Assembly: GCA_947175975.1 (NCBI GenBank)
Contig: CAMWOX010000005.1
Location: 1-30,699, forward strand
Reading direction: 5' to 3'
Source: an uncultured Ruminococcus sp.
GTDB lineage: Bacteria; Bacillota; Clostridia; Oscillospirales; Ruminococcaceae
Length of the DNA: 30,699 bases
Every line of letters starts with the position of its first letter. The stretch's first letter is position 1. A model generated the notes under the pieces. It made no database searches, was not told where the DNA came from, and saw nothing but the letters and a program-made list of their open reading frames with translations. This document shows, piece after piece, positions 1 to 7,699 of this stretch. The translations under genes were made by a program, and so were the position numbers.

Positions 1-55
1 ATTCTGGAAAGTGAATTTTATTATATCTGAAATTTAAAATCTAGGAGAAATTATC

Positions 56-844
56 ATGATGCATCAAAAATCTGAATTATTTTTATCAAAACCAAATTCT
101 CAACGCTGTGCGTTTCTGGATTTCATCCGGGGATTCACAGTCCTGAATATGATTGCATTCCATGCATGCTGGGATCTGGTCTATATGTTCCATCAGGACT
201 GGAACTGGTATCACTCCGATGCAGCCTATATCTGGCAGCAATGCATCTGCTGGACCTTTATTCTGTTATCCGGATTCTGTGCCGGGATTAGCCGTCATCT
301 GTTCCGCAGAGGACTAACAGTCTTTCTTGCCGGAATGCTTATTTCAGGGATCACAATCCTGTTTCTGCCGGAAGATCTGATTCTGTTCGGCGTTCTGACC
401 TGTATTGGCTCTTGTATGCTGATTCTTTCCGGATGCAGGAATCTGTTGCAGATATTTCCGCCAGTTCCGGGAATACTCCTGAGTTTCGGCTTATTCGCAT
501 TCACAAAACATATTGATGATCACTATCTGGGCTTTTTCTCCAAGCCTTTATTGTATCTTCCTGAATTTCTTTATCAGAATCATGGCACAGCCTATTTCGG
601 GTTTCCACATGATGGCTTCTATTCCACGGATTATTTTGCAGTATTCCCCTGGCTGTTTTTATTTCTCACAGGCTTTTTTCTTTGCCAGTCCTGTCATGAA
701 AAAATTCTTAGCATTTCCTGGAATGGCTTTGCCCCTGTGAATTTTATCGGCAGACATGCACTAGAAATCTACATGCTTCATCAGCCTGTCATTTATGTTA
801 TATTATTGTTATATTTCAAATTATTCCAGAGTTTCCTGAATTAA
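56..844 (+). CDS. DUF1624 / heparan-alpha-glucosaminide acetyltransferase-like membrane protein
   Basis: A 262-residue hydrophobic protein with about seven membrane segments. The N-terminal block around residues 18-45 (RCAFLDFIRGFTVLNM, then a conserved His-Ala and Trp-Asp) is the signature of the DUF1624 family, related to the acyltransferase-3 and heparan-alpha-glucosaminide N-acetyltransferase groups; a second conserved His lies near the C-terminus (EIYMLHQPVIY). Members are thought to move acyl groups across the membrane, but the substrate here is unknown. Start: AGGAGA at 43-48 is 7 bases before ATG 56; ATG 59 is also possible. It is the only clear plus-strand protein gene in the window, and its last 24 bases overlap the 3' end of the convergent kinase gene. 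No clear promoter is visible in the 55 bases before it. Confidence 0.8.
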   Translation: MMHQKSELFLSKPNSQRCAFLDFIRGFTVLNMIAFHACWDLVYMFHQDWNWYHSDAAYIWQQCICWTFILLSGFCAGISRHLFRRGLTVFLAGMLISGITILFLPEDLILFGVLTCIGSCMLILSGCRNLLQIFPPVPGILLSFGLFAFTKHIDDHYLGFFSKPLLYLPEFLYQNHGTAYFGFPHDGFYSTDYFAVFPWLFLFLTGFFLCQSCHEKILSISWNGFAPVNFIGRHALEIYMLHQPVIYVILLLYFKLFQSFLN

Positions 845-1477
845 TTTTACCAAATCCGTCTGAATGGAATCAACTGAGCGCATGGTATCTCCCGCACAGC
901 AAGGCAGTCTCTTCCAATGCTCTCTTGTAATCAGGTATTCCGCCACATCATAGCATCTCTGAAAATAATCCAGATCTGCCTCATGAATATCTTTTTTCTG
1001 ATCTGTATTTTTATATCTTTCAGACAATAATCTTTGCGAAATCTCAATCGGCACATCTAGAAAAATCACTGCATCCGGCACAGGAATCCCCAATTTGGAA
1101 TACTCAAAATCTGAGAGCCATTCTATATAATTTTCCCATTCTTCCCTTGGGAGCTTTGCTGTCTGATAAATCAGATTAGAAGTCACATATCTGGCAGAAA
1201 TAATATGCTTCTGATTTTTACAATCCAAATACCAGTCTTTCCGATAACTGATATAGCGATCCATCGAATAGAATATACTTGAAGCATAAGCACTTCTTTT
1301 GGAATCCGTCTCCGGAATCCTGCCTTGCAGATATTCTGTGATAATCTCACCACTGGGAGAATCATAATTCGGAAACGTCAAAAAACGACAGTCTGGAAAA
1401 TGATTTTTCAATAAATCCACCTGTGTGGACTTTCCGCAACCGTCCAATCCCTCAACAATGATTATTTTACCATTCAT
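821..1477 (-). CDS. Thymidylate kinase-like P-loop kinase
   Basis: A 218-residue protein of normal length for dTMP kinase, which phosphorylates dTMP to dTDP. The P-loop is GLDGCGKST at residues 10-18, followed by the TFPNYDSPSG substrate loop typical of the family. The usual DRY motif, which sits near the phosphoryl-transfer site in this family, reads S-A-R-Y at residues 94-97: the Asp is replaced by Ala, one base from an Asp codon. This may be a second, altered copy rather than the housekeeping enzyme, since it is not beside holB or DNA replication genes. It follows the macrodomain gene by 16 bases, suggesting co-transcription. SD GGGAGA lies 10 bases before the ATG. Family call is firm; activity is uncertain. 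Confidence 0.82.
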   Translation of the reverse strand: MNGKIIIVEGLDGCGKSTQVDLLKNHFPDCRFLTFPNYDSPSGEIITEYLQGRIPETDSKRSAYASSIFYSMDRYISYRKDWYLDCKNQKHIISARYVTSNLIYQTAKLPREEWENYIEWLSDFEYSKLGIPVPDAVIFLDVPIEISQRLLSERYKNTDQKKDIHEADLDYFQRCYDVAEYLITREHWKRLPCCAGDTMRSVDSIQTDLVKLIQETLE

Positions 1478-1493
1478 AAAAAATCTATCTCCC

Positions 1494-2285
1494 TTATTTC
1501 AAAACTTCCCTGTAAATTTCGGCATCTTCCTCTTTGAAAACATTAAAAATCACTTTTTTCAGGCTCGTTTCAGGATGTTGATGCAGATAAGTCCTTACTG
1601 TATGCACTGCGATTTCACTCGCCAATCGCTTTGGAAAACATAATTCTCCTGTTGAAATACAGCAAAATGCAATACTTTCCAGTTGTTTTTCAGACGCAAC
1701 CTGTAAACAGGATGTATAACAAGATGCCAGCATCAGTTTATCATATTTTGTTACTTCGTCATAAATCACCGGTCCTACAGTATGAATCACATATTTTGAC
1801 GGCAAATTATAAGCCTTTGTAATTTTGGCTGAACCAATCGCTTCTTCATGTCCTTGTTCCAGCATCATCTGATAGCAAATATCCCGTAACTGTAACCCTG
1901 CGGAAGAATGAATGGCATTATCAATGCATTTGTGACAAGGTAAAAAACAGCCTAACATGGTAGTATTTGCAGCATTTACAATCGCATCCGCATCTAGTCT
2001 GGTAATATCACCTTGCCAGATACAAATATTTTCAACAACTGGTGTCAGCTCCTGCACATGCACAATGCCTTTCTCTTCTGCTTCCTGTGTCAGAAAATCA
2101 TTCTGCAAATTCAAAAATTCTTCTGAAATTGGCATTGGATCTCTCAGATTCATCAAGCTACGTAAAAATAATCTTTGCTGTTTGTAGTCATCCGCATTTA
2201 TTTGTATTGCCTGTATCTGATATTCAGGCATTTCATACAATAACATTGCATTTAGTTTCTTGATTTTCTCAAACTGTGTCATCAT
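1494..2285 (-). CDS. Zinc-type macrodomain protein, probable protein-ADP-ribose hydrolase
   Basis: A 263-residue protein. About 90 N-terminal residues precede a macrodomain that begins IWQGDITRLDADAIVNAANTTM, with the catalytic-loop Asn-Ala-Ala-Asn. A Cys-His-Cys pattern follows (GCFLPCHKCIDNAIH), which marks the zinc-containing macrodomains of Firmicutes that remove ADP-ribose from proteins. The phosphate loop CISTGELCFPKRLA and the HTVGP strand are also present. In several bacteria such genes travel with a SirTM sirtuin, a GcvH-like protein and a lipoate ligase; none is present here, so the substrate is open. AGGAG at 2291-2295 selects the first ATG (a second ATG follows directly). No promoter is visible in the 72-base gap upstream, so it probably depends on read-through from thrH. 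Confidence 0.87.
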   Translation of the reverse strand: MMTQFEKIKKLNAMLLYEMPEYQIQAIQINADDYKQQRLFLRSLMNLRDPMPISEEFLNLQNDFLTQEAEEKGIVHVQELTPVVENICIWQGDITRLDADAIVNAANTTMLGCFLPCHKCIDNAIHSSAGLQLRDICYQMMLEQGHEEAIGSAKITKAYNLPSKYVIHTVGPVIYDEVTKYDKLMLASCYTSCLQVASEKQLESIAFCCISTGELCFPKRLASEIAVHTVRTYLHQHPETSLKKVIFNVFKEEDAEIYREVLK

Positions 2286-2308
2286 TCTTTCTCCTGTATC
2301 AATAAAAT

Positions 2309-2340
2309 CAGCACTGCACCTCTAGAAAAGCACAGTGCTG
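2309..2340 (-). terminator. Hairpin terminator after thrH
   Basis: CAGCACTG at 2309-2316 pairs perfectly with CAGTGCTG at 2333-2340. On the minus strand the stem is followed by ATTTTATTG, a modest U-tract, so termination of thrH is probably partial and would let some transcripts reach the macrodomain and kinase genes. On the plus strand it is followed by GGATTTTTTT, so it may also stop transcription from the other side. Confidence 0.6.
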
Positions 2341-2357
2341 GATTTTTTTCATCTTTC

Positions 2358-2957
2358 TTACATGGCATTCTTGATTGCCTGCATTAATTCCTCATAAGTT
2401 TCATAAGCAGGGAGTTCCGGATGATCTTTCTTGATCTGTTCTGTACTCTTGAACAAAAATCCTGCTTTGCTTGCCTGGATCATGCCCAGATCATTGTAGC
2501 TGTCACCGCTTGCGATCGTCTCAAATCCGATGGACTGCAATGCCTTTACCGTTGTCAGTTTGGACTTTTCACAACGCATTCTGAATCCTGTGATTTCGCC
2601 GTCATCAGCAACTTCCAGTGTATTACAGAAAATCGTAGGATAACCCAGTTTCTTCATCAGCGGTGAGGCAAACTGTGTAAACGTATCACTGATGATAATC
2701 ACCTGGCACAGAGATCTGAGTTCATCCAGAAATTCTTTTGCACCCTCCATAGGTTCAATCTTTGCAATTGTTTCCTGAATTTCTTTCAGTCCCAGATGAT
2801 GCTCTTTGAGAATTGCCAGTCTGTACTCCATGAGCTTGTTGTAATCCGGCTCATCACGGGTTGTCTTTTTGAGTTCTGGAATACCACTTGCTTCTGCAAA
2901 GGCGATCCAGATTTCAGGTACAAGCACACCCTCTAAATCAAGACAAGTAATCAACAT
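2358..2957 (-). CDS. thrH: ThrH-type phosphoserine phosphatase / homoserine phosphotransferase (HAD family)
   Basis: A 199-residue HAD-superfamily enzyme. HAD motif I is CLDLEGVLVPEIW at residues 5-17 (in which the usual second Asp is Glu, a ThrH hallmark), motif II is IISDTF near residue 90, and motif IV is GDSYNDLGM near 153. The run PEIWIAFAEASGI matches the characteristic ThrH N-terminus. ThrH hydrolyses phosphoserine and can move phosphate from phosphoserine to homoserine, linking serine and threonine synthesis. SD GGAGG is about 8 bases before ATG. It is the first gene of a probable thrH-macrodomain-kinase unit with a good promoter just upstream. No other serine or threonine pathway gene is nearby. 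Confidence 0.88.
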   Translation of the reverse strand: MLITCLDLEGVLVPEIWIAFAEASGIPELKKTTRDEPDYNKLMEYRLAILKEHHLGLKEIQETIAKIEPMEGAKEFLDELRSLCQVIIISDTFTQFASPLMKKLGYPTIFCNTLEVADDGEITGFRMRCEKSKLTTVKALQSIGFETIASGDSYNDLGMIQASKAGFLFKSTEQIKKDHPELPAYETYEELMQAIKNAM

Positions 2958-3008
2958 AAAAACTACCTCCAGCTTTCAAATCATTCCGGGGAAAAATTCC
3001 CTTGCATT

Positions 3009-3037
3009 ATTATACAACAAATTTTCTGATATTGCAA
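3009..3037 (-). promoter_or_regulatory. Sigma-A promoter for thrH
   Basis: On the minus strand, TTGCAA (3037-3032), a 17-base spacer and TATAAT (3014-3009). The -10 is perfect and the -35 matches 4 of 6. The predicted RNA start is near 3002, about 45 bases before the thrH ATG. Confidence 0.65.
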
Positions 3038-3067
3038 GTAGTTTCCGGAAATATTTTCAGAAATTTT

Positions 3068-4993
3068 TTATATTCCCGGATGGGATGCCAGATATTCCGG
3101 ACTGACATAGATCACAACATAATTTTCCGTCTCGTTGAAGATCGTGAAACCTGCTTCTTCCAGATAGGGAATCGCCAGTGTTGTATTCTCATCGCCACGG
3201 CTCATGACATAGAAATCATATCGATCCATTCCGACCAGACCGGTTACGCTTTCTGCAAAATCCTCAATAGCAGGATCTTTTTCAAAATCATTTCTATCAA
3301 AGATATACACTTCTTTTCTGTCGGCAATATGTGGCAGAAACCAGGTATTAGAAATCACCCTTCCGTCTGCTGGCACACTGTCAAAACATTCTTCCAGATT
3401 ATGATAATACTGCGGACGATTTTTGTAAGTGTCAATATAGCCTGCCTTACCGGAAATAATGCACAATGCAGATGCCAGGCTTGCCACAGATGCCATTGCA
3501 ACAACAGTATTGCGTTTCTCATAGGAAATATCATCTGCGTTCAGCACTGCCAGATAAATCAGCAGACAGGATGGACCATAGATATACTGATAGCCGATTC
3601 CTGAGGCATAGCCATAGCTTGTACTGATGACCAGATTCATGATAATAAATGGAATCATCAGCATATACCGATGCAGTTTCCTTGTCATGAACGGCAGGAA
3701 CATCAAAGGAACCATGATTTGCAGGAAAATCATCAAGCTATGCTCCTGGAGCATCAGACTGAAGAAATAGGCCGGATCGACAAGTACATTCCGGATGATA
3801 CCGCCGAATCCATCTCCGGATTCCAGTGTAAGATTCCCGAATCTTGTAGATGCCATCATCTGACCATCGCCGTACTCTTTCATCCAGTTGCTGATCAGAA
3901 CAAAATAAATCCCCGAAACCGCCATGGCTGCCAGTCCATGCAGACGTTTCCAGCTTTTTTCCTCAATCAAGAAATAGAATCCGATGCAGATCACATACAA
4001 AGGCGCATCTTCTTTGACGATACACGTCAGCACACTCATAATATAAAACAGAATACAATTTTTCGTATCAATTGCATACAACAGCCACATCAGTAGTGTC
4101 GGCAAGAATGAATTTTCATGGAAATCGTAGAAGCTCGGACAAAGCAAACCCGCATAGAATACATAAATCATGCAGACTGCAATCCGGATCACACCATTGT
4201 AATTATGCTTCTTTGCAATCAGATACAACGGGAGTACGCCGCCCATTGCCAGAATTGCCTGACTGATCAAAAGTGTGTTCTCATTCGGAAAGAGTGCATA
4301 GAACGGCACAAGCAAATAATAAATAAAAGAAGCATGAACATTAAAATGCGACAGAAATTCGTCTCTTTCGCATGTTGTAACAGCCGTTAGATCTTCTTTC
4401 ATAGACCAGAACATTTGCACAAAAATGCCGAAATCATAACAGGAACTGCTGAATGTCCTATGCCTTGCAACCGTTGCCACACAGACAAAAATGGTCACTG
4501 CAAGTGCAACTGCCGCCACAATCACAGCCGTTGCGACTTCCGGCATGCTTTCAAGCCGCTTGTGAGAGACTTTCCCCATCAGATAACTGATAAATGCAAT
4601 CCCAATAGCCGTCATGGCAATTGCAAAATAATAATTATCCGTCTGGTTACGCCACATCACTGAAATCATGAAGAAAATTGTTCCTGTGAGCAAGGCAACC
4701 TGATCAAATATTTTCAGCTTTCTCGGCGCAAAATAATATACAACCGTCAATGCCAGAAACCCCAAGATCATCCATAGAATACTATGTCCAATCGGTGCTT
4801 CTTTCACAAAATCTTTCCATTGACTAATTGCATTGATTTCCTCTTTGCGCTGCATTTGCAGGACAACCCCGGTTACCAGGAAATAAATTCCCACAAAGCG
4901 GCACATAAACATATCCGGAATACCACAGCGAACCATAAAATCTCTGATCCCTGCAATTACCGATTTTGTTTTGTCATTCAGAGCAATTTTCAT
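3068..4993 (-). CDS. DUF2079 polytopic membrane protein
   Basis: A 641-residue protein with around a dozen hydrophobic segments between residues 40 and 500 and a soluble C-terminal tail. Near residues 180-215 it carries the DUF2079 signature: S-Y-D-F-G-I-F with V-Q-M-F-W, then H-F-N-V-H-A-S-F-I-Y-Y and P-F-Y-A-L-F. The DUF2079 fold resembles GT-C glycosyltransferases, which use polyprenyl-phosphate sugars, but no substrate is established and I see no neighbouring polysaccharide genes. The C-terminal part (FDSVPADGRVISNTWFLPHIADR) resembles the soluble tail common in this family. It is monocistronic, with its own strong promoter; 181 bases separate it from the AAA-TerD gene. Confidence 0.8.
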   Translation of the reverse strand: MKIALNDKTKSVIAGIRDFMVRCGIPDMFMCRFVGIYFLVTGVVLQMQRKEEINAISQWKDFVKEAPIGHSILWMILGFLALTVVYYFAPRKLKIFDQVALLTGTIFFMISVMWRNQTDNYYFAIAMTAIGIAFISYLMGKVSHKRLESMPEVATAVIVAAVALAVTIFVCVATVARHRTFSSSCYDFGIFVQMFWSMKEDLTAVTTCERDEFLSHFNVHASFIYYLLVPFYALFPNENTLLISQAILAMGGVLPLYLIAKKHNYNGVIRIAVCMIYVFYAGLLCPSFYDFHENSFLPTLLMWLLYAIDTKNCILFYIMSVLTCIVKEDAPLYVICIGFYFLIEEKSWKRLHGLAAMAVSGIYFVLISNWMKEYGDGQMMASTRFGNLTLESGDGFGGIIRNVLVDPAYFFSLMLQEHSLMIFLQIMVPLMFLPFMTRKLHRYMLMIPFIIMNLVISTSYGYASGIGYQYIYGPSCLLIYLAVLNADDISYEKRNTVVAMASVASLASALCIISGKAGYIDTYKNRPQYYHNLEECFDSVPADGRVISNTWFLPHIADRKEVYIFDRNDFEKDPAIEDFAESVTGLVGMDRYDFYVMSRGDENTTLAIPYLEEAGFTIFNETENYVVIYVSPEYLASHPGI

Positions 4994-5040
4994 AATCGTT
5001 TCAGAAACCTCCTATAAATTCAAAAAATCATTCAAAATTC

Positions 5041-5069
5041 ATTATAGCATATTGCTTATTATTTGTCAA
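5041..5069 (-). promoter_or_regulatory. Consensus sigma-A promoter for the DUF2079 gene
   Basis: TTGACA (5069-5064), a 17-base spacer and TATAAT (5046-5041), all on the minus strand, with a TG one base before the -10 (extended -10). Both boxes are perfect. The RNA start is predicted near 5034, about 40 bases before the ATG. Confidence 0.85.
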
Positions 5070-5143
5070 TCAAATTCTGATAATTCCAGGAAAATAACCT
5101 GAATTTTGCACATTTTTCACATAGATCCCCTGGCATTTCAAAC

Positions 5144-5168
5144 AAAAAACGGCAGAATGCCGTTTTTT
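5144..5168 (-). terminator. Intrinsic terminator after the AAA-TerD gene
   Basis: AAAAAACGGCA (5144-5154), loop GAA, TGCCGTTTTTT (5158-5168). It is an 11-bp stem whose T-rich 3' arm serves as the U-tract on the minus strand. It lies 6 bases past the stop of the AAA-TerD gene. Confidence 0.85.
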
Positions 5169-5174
5169 GGATAG

Positions 5175-6350
5175 CTATTCTACTTGTATGCCAAATCTTC
5201 CGCAAAGTTCTTTGAGTCCATCACAATATCCTGCCGCAACAGCCCGGAGCTTCCAGCTGTTCTTGTACCGATACAATTCCACAGCCACAACGGTTCTTTC
5301 CTGCTGTAAATTTGACAGATCCATGTAAGCAATCTGTGTATTTCCCTGAAATATCCGCAAAGCAGGTGACACAATCTGTGAAAAATCAAATGCCGGATTA
5401 TTCCCATAAGCAGAAAAACAGACAGCAATTTTCTGTATCTTTGCATCTACTCTGCTAAGATAAAATCCACATTCCGGATAAACAGCCTTTTCTGCAACAC
5501 AGACACTGCCGTCTTTGGAACAACAATTTCCAAAAAAAACTAAATCTTCATCCTGCCTGGACTGTTCATTCTCATATAGCATGAAAACATAGGCATCTAT
5601 TTCCATACGCTGTTTTAATGCCTCATACACAAACCGGATTCTGATTTCATTGCGTACATACGGTGTCAGATCCATTCTTGCACCTGCACAAAGGAAATCG
5701 CCTTCTTTCCGATCAATTGACGCAAATCCGGAAAATTTTTGCCCTGGAATCTGCACAGAATCCGGGATAAATTCAGTCAGATCAAACAAATCCTTTTCAG
5801 CCATCTCCGTATTTCGATTTTGTGAATAGAATCCCATTGGCTGCGCATCTGTAAAATACAAGTATTTACAGAGTTTCAGCCGCAGAACCGGAAATTGATA
5901 AAGCATTTTCTCGATTTCAAACTCTGTTCCGGAAAAAATCACTGCAAAATTCTCCCATTGCAGAATCTCCAACAGATTTTCCAGAATTTCGTCCGGCATA
6001 AGATGCACATGATTTATCATCCAGACATTTCCAATCTCCTGCTGTGCCTGCTCCAGAATCCTATCTTTCGTGAGCAATGCCGCATTTTTAGTAATTAACT
6101 TCCCCTCTGTAAGCAATTCCAGAATCTGATAACTTTTTGCAATCATTTTCCCTGTTTCTGTTTTTCCTGTTCCGGATTCCCCGATAAATACAAGATGCAG
6201 TGGAATTGCAATATCATATAATCCCTGTGATTTTTCAATCTGGCAGACATGCAGCAGACGAATCCATGCATGAATATTTGATTTGACCTCTGCAAGTCCC
6301 TGCAAGCAATCCAGTTTCTGCTCCAATTCTGTCAACAACTTGTCCTGCAT
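5175..6350 (-). CDS. CbbX-like AAA domain fused to a TerD domain
   Basis: A 391-residue two-domain protein. Residues 10-170 resemble CbbX/SpoVK-type AAA ATPases, with Walker A FIGESGTGKTETGK around residues 55-68. The normal Walker B (FIDE) reads M-I-N-H at residues 111-114, so both acidic residues are lost, and the family's NPGLxSRF segment with the arginine finger reads FPVLRLKL. It probably binds ATP without hydrolysing it. Residues 188-391 are a TerD fold ending in VVAVELYRYKNSWKLRAVAAGYCDGLKELC, parallel to the other TerD proteins here. Start: an upstream in-frame ATG at 6371 has no SD and sits at the predicted RNA start, while AGGAGG at 6362-6367 precedes ATG 6350, which I prefer. It is transcribed apart from the main ter operon, because a terminator lies before it. 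Confidence 0.82.
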   Translation of the reverse strand: MQDKLLTELEQKLDCLQGLAEVKSNIHAWIRLLHVCQIEKSQGLYDIAIPLHLVFIGESGTGKTETGKMIAKSYQILELLTEGKLITKNAALLTKDRILEQAQQEIGNVWMINHVHLMPDEILENLLEILQWENFAVIFSGTEFEIEKMLYQFPVLRLKLCKYLYFTDAQPMGFYSQNRNTEMAEKDLFDLTEFIPDSVQIPGQKFSGFASIDRKEGDFLCAGARMDLTPYVRNEIRIRFVYEALKQRMEIDAYVFMLYENEQSRQDEDLVFFGNCCSKDGSVCVAEKAVYPECGFYLSRVDAKIQKIAVCFSAYGNNPAFDFSQIVSPALRIFQGNTQIAYMDLSNLQQERTVVAVELYRYKNSWKLRAVAAGYCDGLKELCGRFGIQVE

Positions 6351-6361
6351 CGCAAAAACGA

Positions 6362-6367
6362 CCTCCT
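6362..6367 (-). promoter_or_regulatory. Ribosome binding site selecting the internal start of the AAA-TerD gene
   Basis: A perfect AGGAGG lies 11 bases before ATG 6350 and inside the longer reading frame that begins at 6371. This favours the 391-residue product. Confidence 0.6.
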
Positions 6368-6376
6368 GCATTTGAA

Positions 6377-6382
6377 ATTATA
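6377..6382 (-). promoter_or_regulatory. Possible -10 box for the AAA-TerD gene
   Basis: A perfect TATAAT on the minus strand, 27 bases before ATG 6350. No good -35 lies 16-18 bases upstream; an imperfect inverted repeat (CTATCATAG, plus strand 6386-6394) takes that place, so an activator could be needed. The RNA start near 6370 would exclude the ATG at 6371. Confidence 0.4.
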
Positions 6383-6448
6383 ATGCTATCATAGTATCTA
6401 CATCGCAAAAATAATGCTTTTATTTTATCTCTATCCTAATCACAGAGA

Positions 6449-6472
6449 AAGGGAATCTTGGAAGATTCCCTT
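6449..6472 (-). terminator. Intrinsic terminator of the ter operon
   Basis: AAGGGAATCTT (6449-6459), two-base loop, AAGATTCCCTT (6462-6472): an 11-bp perfect inverted repeat just past the last TerD stop, followed on the minus strand by TCTCTGTG. It separates the operon from the AAA-TerD gene. Confidence 0.75.
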
Positions 6473-6483
6473 GCTTTCCAAAC

Positions 6484-7092
6484 TCAACTGAAACGCCTTG
6501 CCAGAGCTTTTACATCATTATCGGAAGTCCCTTGCCCGATTGCACTGAATTTCCATTCTCCGTTATGGCGATAGATTTCACCGAATATCATGGCTGTCAT
6601 ACCCTGGTAATCATCCGAAAGAGAATATCTGCAAAGCTCCTGATTGGTATCTGCATCACAGATCCGGATGAACGCATTACCGATCATACCGAAATGCTGT
6701 TTCCGTTCCTGTGCCTGGTAAATATTCACAACAAAAACAATTCTATCATAATTGGCAGGCACAGCTTCCAGGTTGACAGCGATCTGCTCATCATCGCCCT
6801 CGCCTGCACCAGTCAGATTATCGCCCATATGCTCGATAGCATGTGACGCATGAATCAAATGCCCAAAATAAACAATATCTTTATTAGAATTCAATTTCCC
6901 ATTCACACAAACAAATGCAGAGGCATCACAGTCAATGGGACTCTGTTTCTGTCCCCCGAACAGAGAACCGAACAGCCCTGTTTTCTTTGCAGGTGCTTCA
7001 TCCCATCCCAATCCGACTATCACACGTCGGAGTGTACTGCCGCCCAACTTCCGAAGTTCCACTTTTTGACCTTTTTGTAAATTCACTGACAT
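6484..7092 (-). CDS. TerD-family protein (divergent, TerZ-like)
   Basis: A 202-residue TerD-domain protein, the last gene of the ter operon. It keeps the N-terminal LQKGQKVEL block, GDNLTGAGEGDDE near residues 94-106 (the acidic loop that binds Ca2+ in this family) and the C-terminal FGEIYRHNGEWKFSAIGQG. It differs from its three close paralogues by a Lys/Gly-rich insert (KKTGLFGSLFGGQKQ, about residues 36-50) where they have NKYDGG, and it has P-I-D-C-D-A-S in place of F-D-L-D-A-S. Its SD is weak (GAGTGG). It follows the TerA-like gene by 10 bases. A regulatory or scaffold role inside a TerD assembly is inferred, not shown. Confidence 0.88.
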   Translation of the reverse strand: MSVNLQKGQKVELRKLGGSTLRRVIVGLGWDEAPAKKTGLFGSLFGGQKQSPIDCDASAFVCVNGKLNSNKDIVYFGHLIHASHAIEHMGDNLTGAGEGDDEQIAVNLEAVPANYDRIVFVVNIYQAQERKQHFGMIGNAFIRICDADTNQELCRYSLSDDYQGMTAMIFGEIYRHNGEWKFSAIGQGTSDNDVKALARRFS

Positions 7093-7102
7093 TGTATTCC
7101 AC

Positions 7103-7699
7103 TCACTTTCTGCCGGCTATCCAGTCCATACCCCAGCCGAATGCTCTGTCCATCAGCTTATGTCCGTCAAAAAACCGGATTAATTTTTCTACTGAGAATG
7201 TCTGATCATTCTGATTTTCCAGCATCGCAATTGCACACATTTTCTGACTGGAACTGTAATCATCCATCCGGACAATGAGATCCTGACTGCCCGGACATTT
7301 CAGCGTCACAACACCGTCAGCACTTCTCCAGTTGGCAACTCCCTCATAAATAAACGTATAAACCAGAATCCTCTTAATTTCTGTAATATGTTTACCGTTT
7401 ACACGAAGATTTTCACCATTGGCAGCCGCACCGCTCCGATCATCGCCATCCAGTGCAATATACGGCACAGCATCCAGATTTCCGAATGCATTTCCTAATG
7501 CCTGCACACAGCCCTTACGACCGTTTTTTAATTCATACAGACATCCCAGATCCAGATCAATGGACTGCTGTCCGAGAGAAATTCCCAGAAATTTCTTTTC
7601 CGGGGGCTGACTCCAGTTGAGATTGATTAAAATTTCCCCCAGAGCTTTCCCCTGTTTTTCCAGATTGACTTTCTGTCCTTTTCTTAACTCAACTGCCAT
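7103..7699 (-). CDS. terA: TerA-like tellurium resistance family protein
   Basis: A 198-residue protein whose N-terminus (VELRKGQKVNLEKQG, then LINLNW) matches TerD-type domains. The central part differs: SIDLDLGCLYELKNGRKGCVQALGN, then YIALDGDDRSGAAANGENLRVNG and YTFIYEGVANWRSADGVV, the pattern of TerA. TerA proteins are soluble partners of TerD and TerC in metal and envelope stress complexes. The ATG overlaps the TAA stop of the upstream terD by one base (TAATG), so translation is probably coupled. The gene symbol is by family resemblance only. Confidence 0.8.
   Translation of the reverse strand: MAVELRKGQKVNLEKQGKALGEILINLNWSQPPEKKFLGISLGQQSIDLDLGCLYELKNGRKGCVQALGNAFGNLDAVPYIALDGDDRSGAAANGENLRVNGKHITEIKRILVYTFIYEGVANWRSADGVVTLKCPGSQDLIVRMDDYSSSQKMCAIAMLENQNDQTFSVEKLIRFFDGHKLMDRAFGWGMDWIAGRK

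Noticed and set aside
3002..3604. A 200-codon plus-strand frame at the end of the DUF2079 gene
   Set aside because: It is antisense to the strongly supported DUF2079 gene, rich in Ile/Cys/His as shadows are here, and has no ribosome site.
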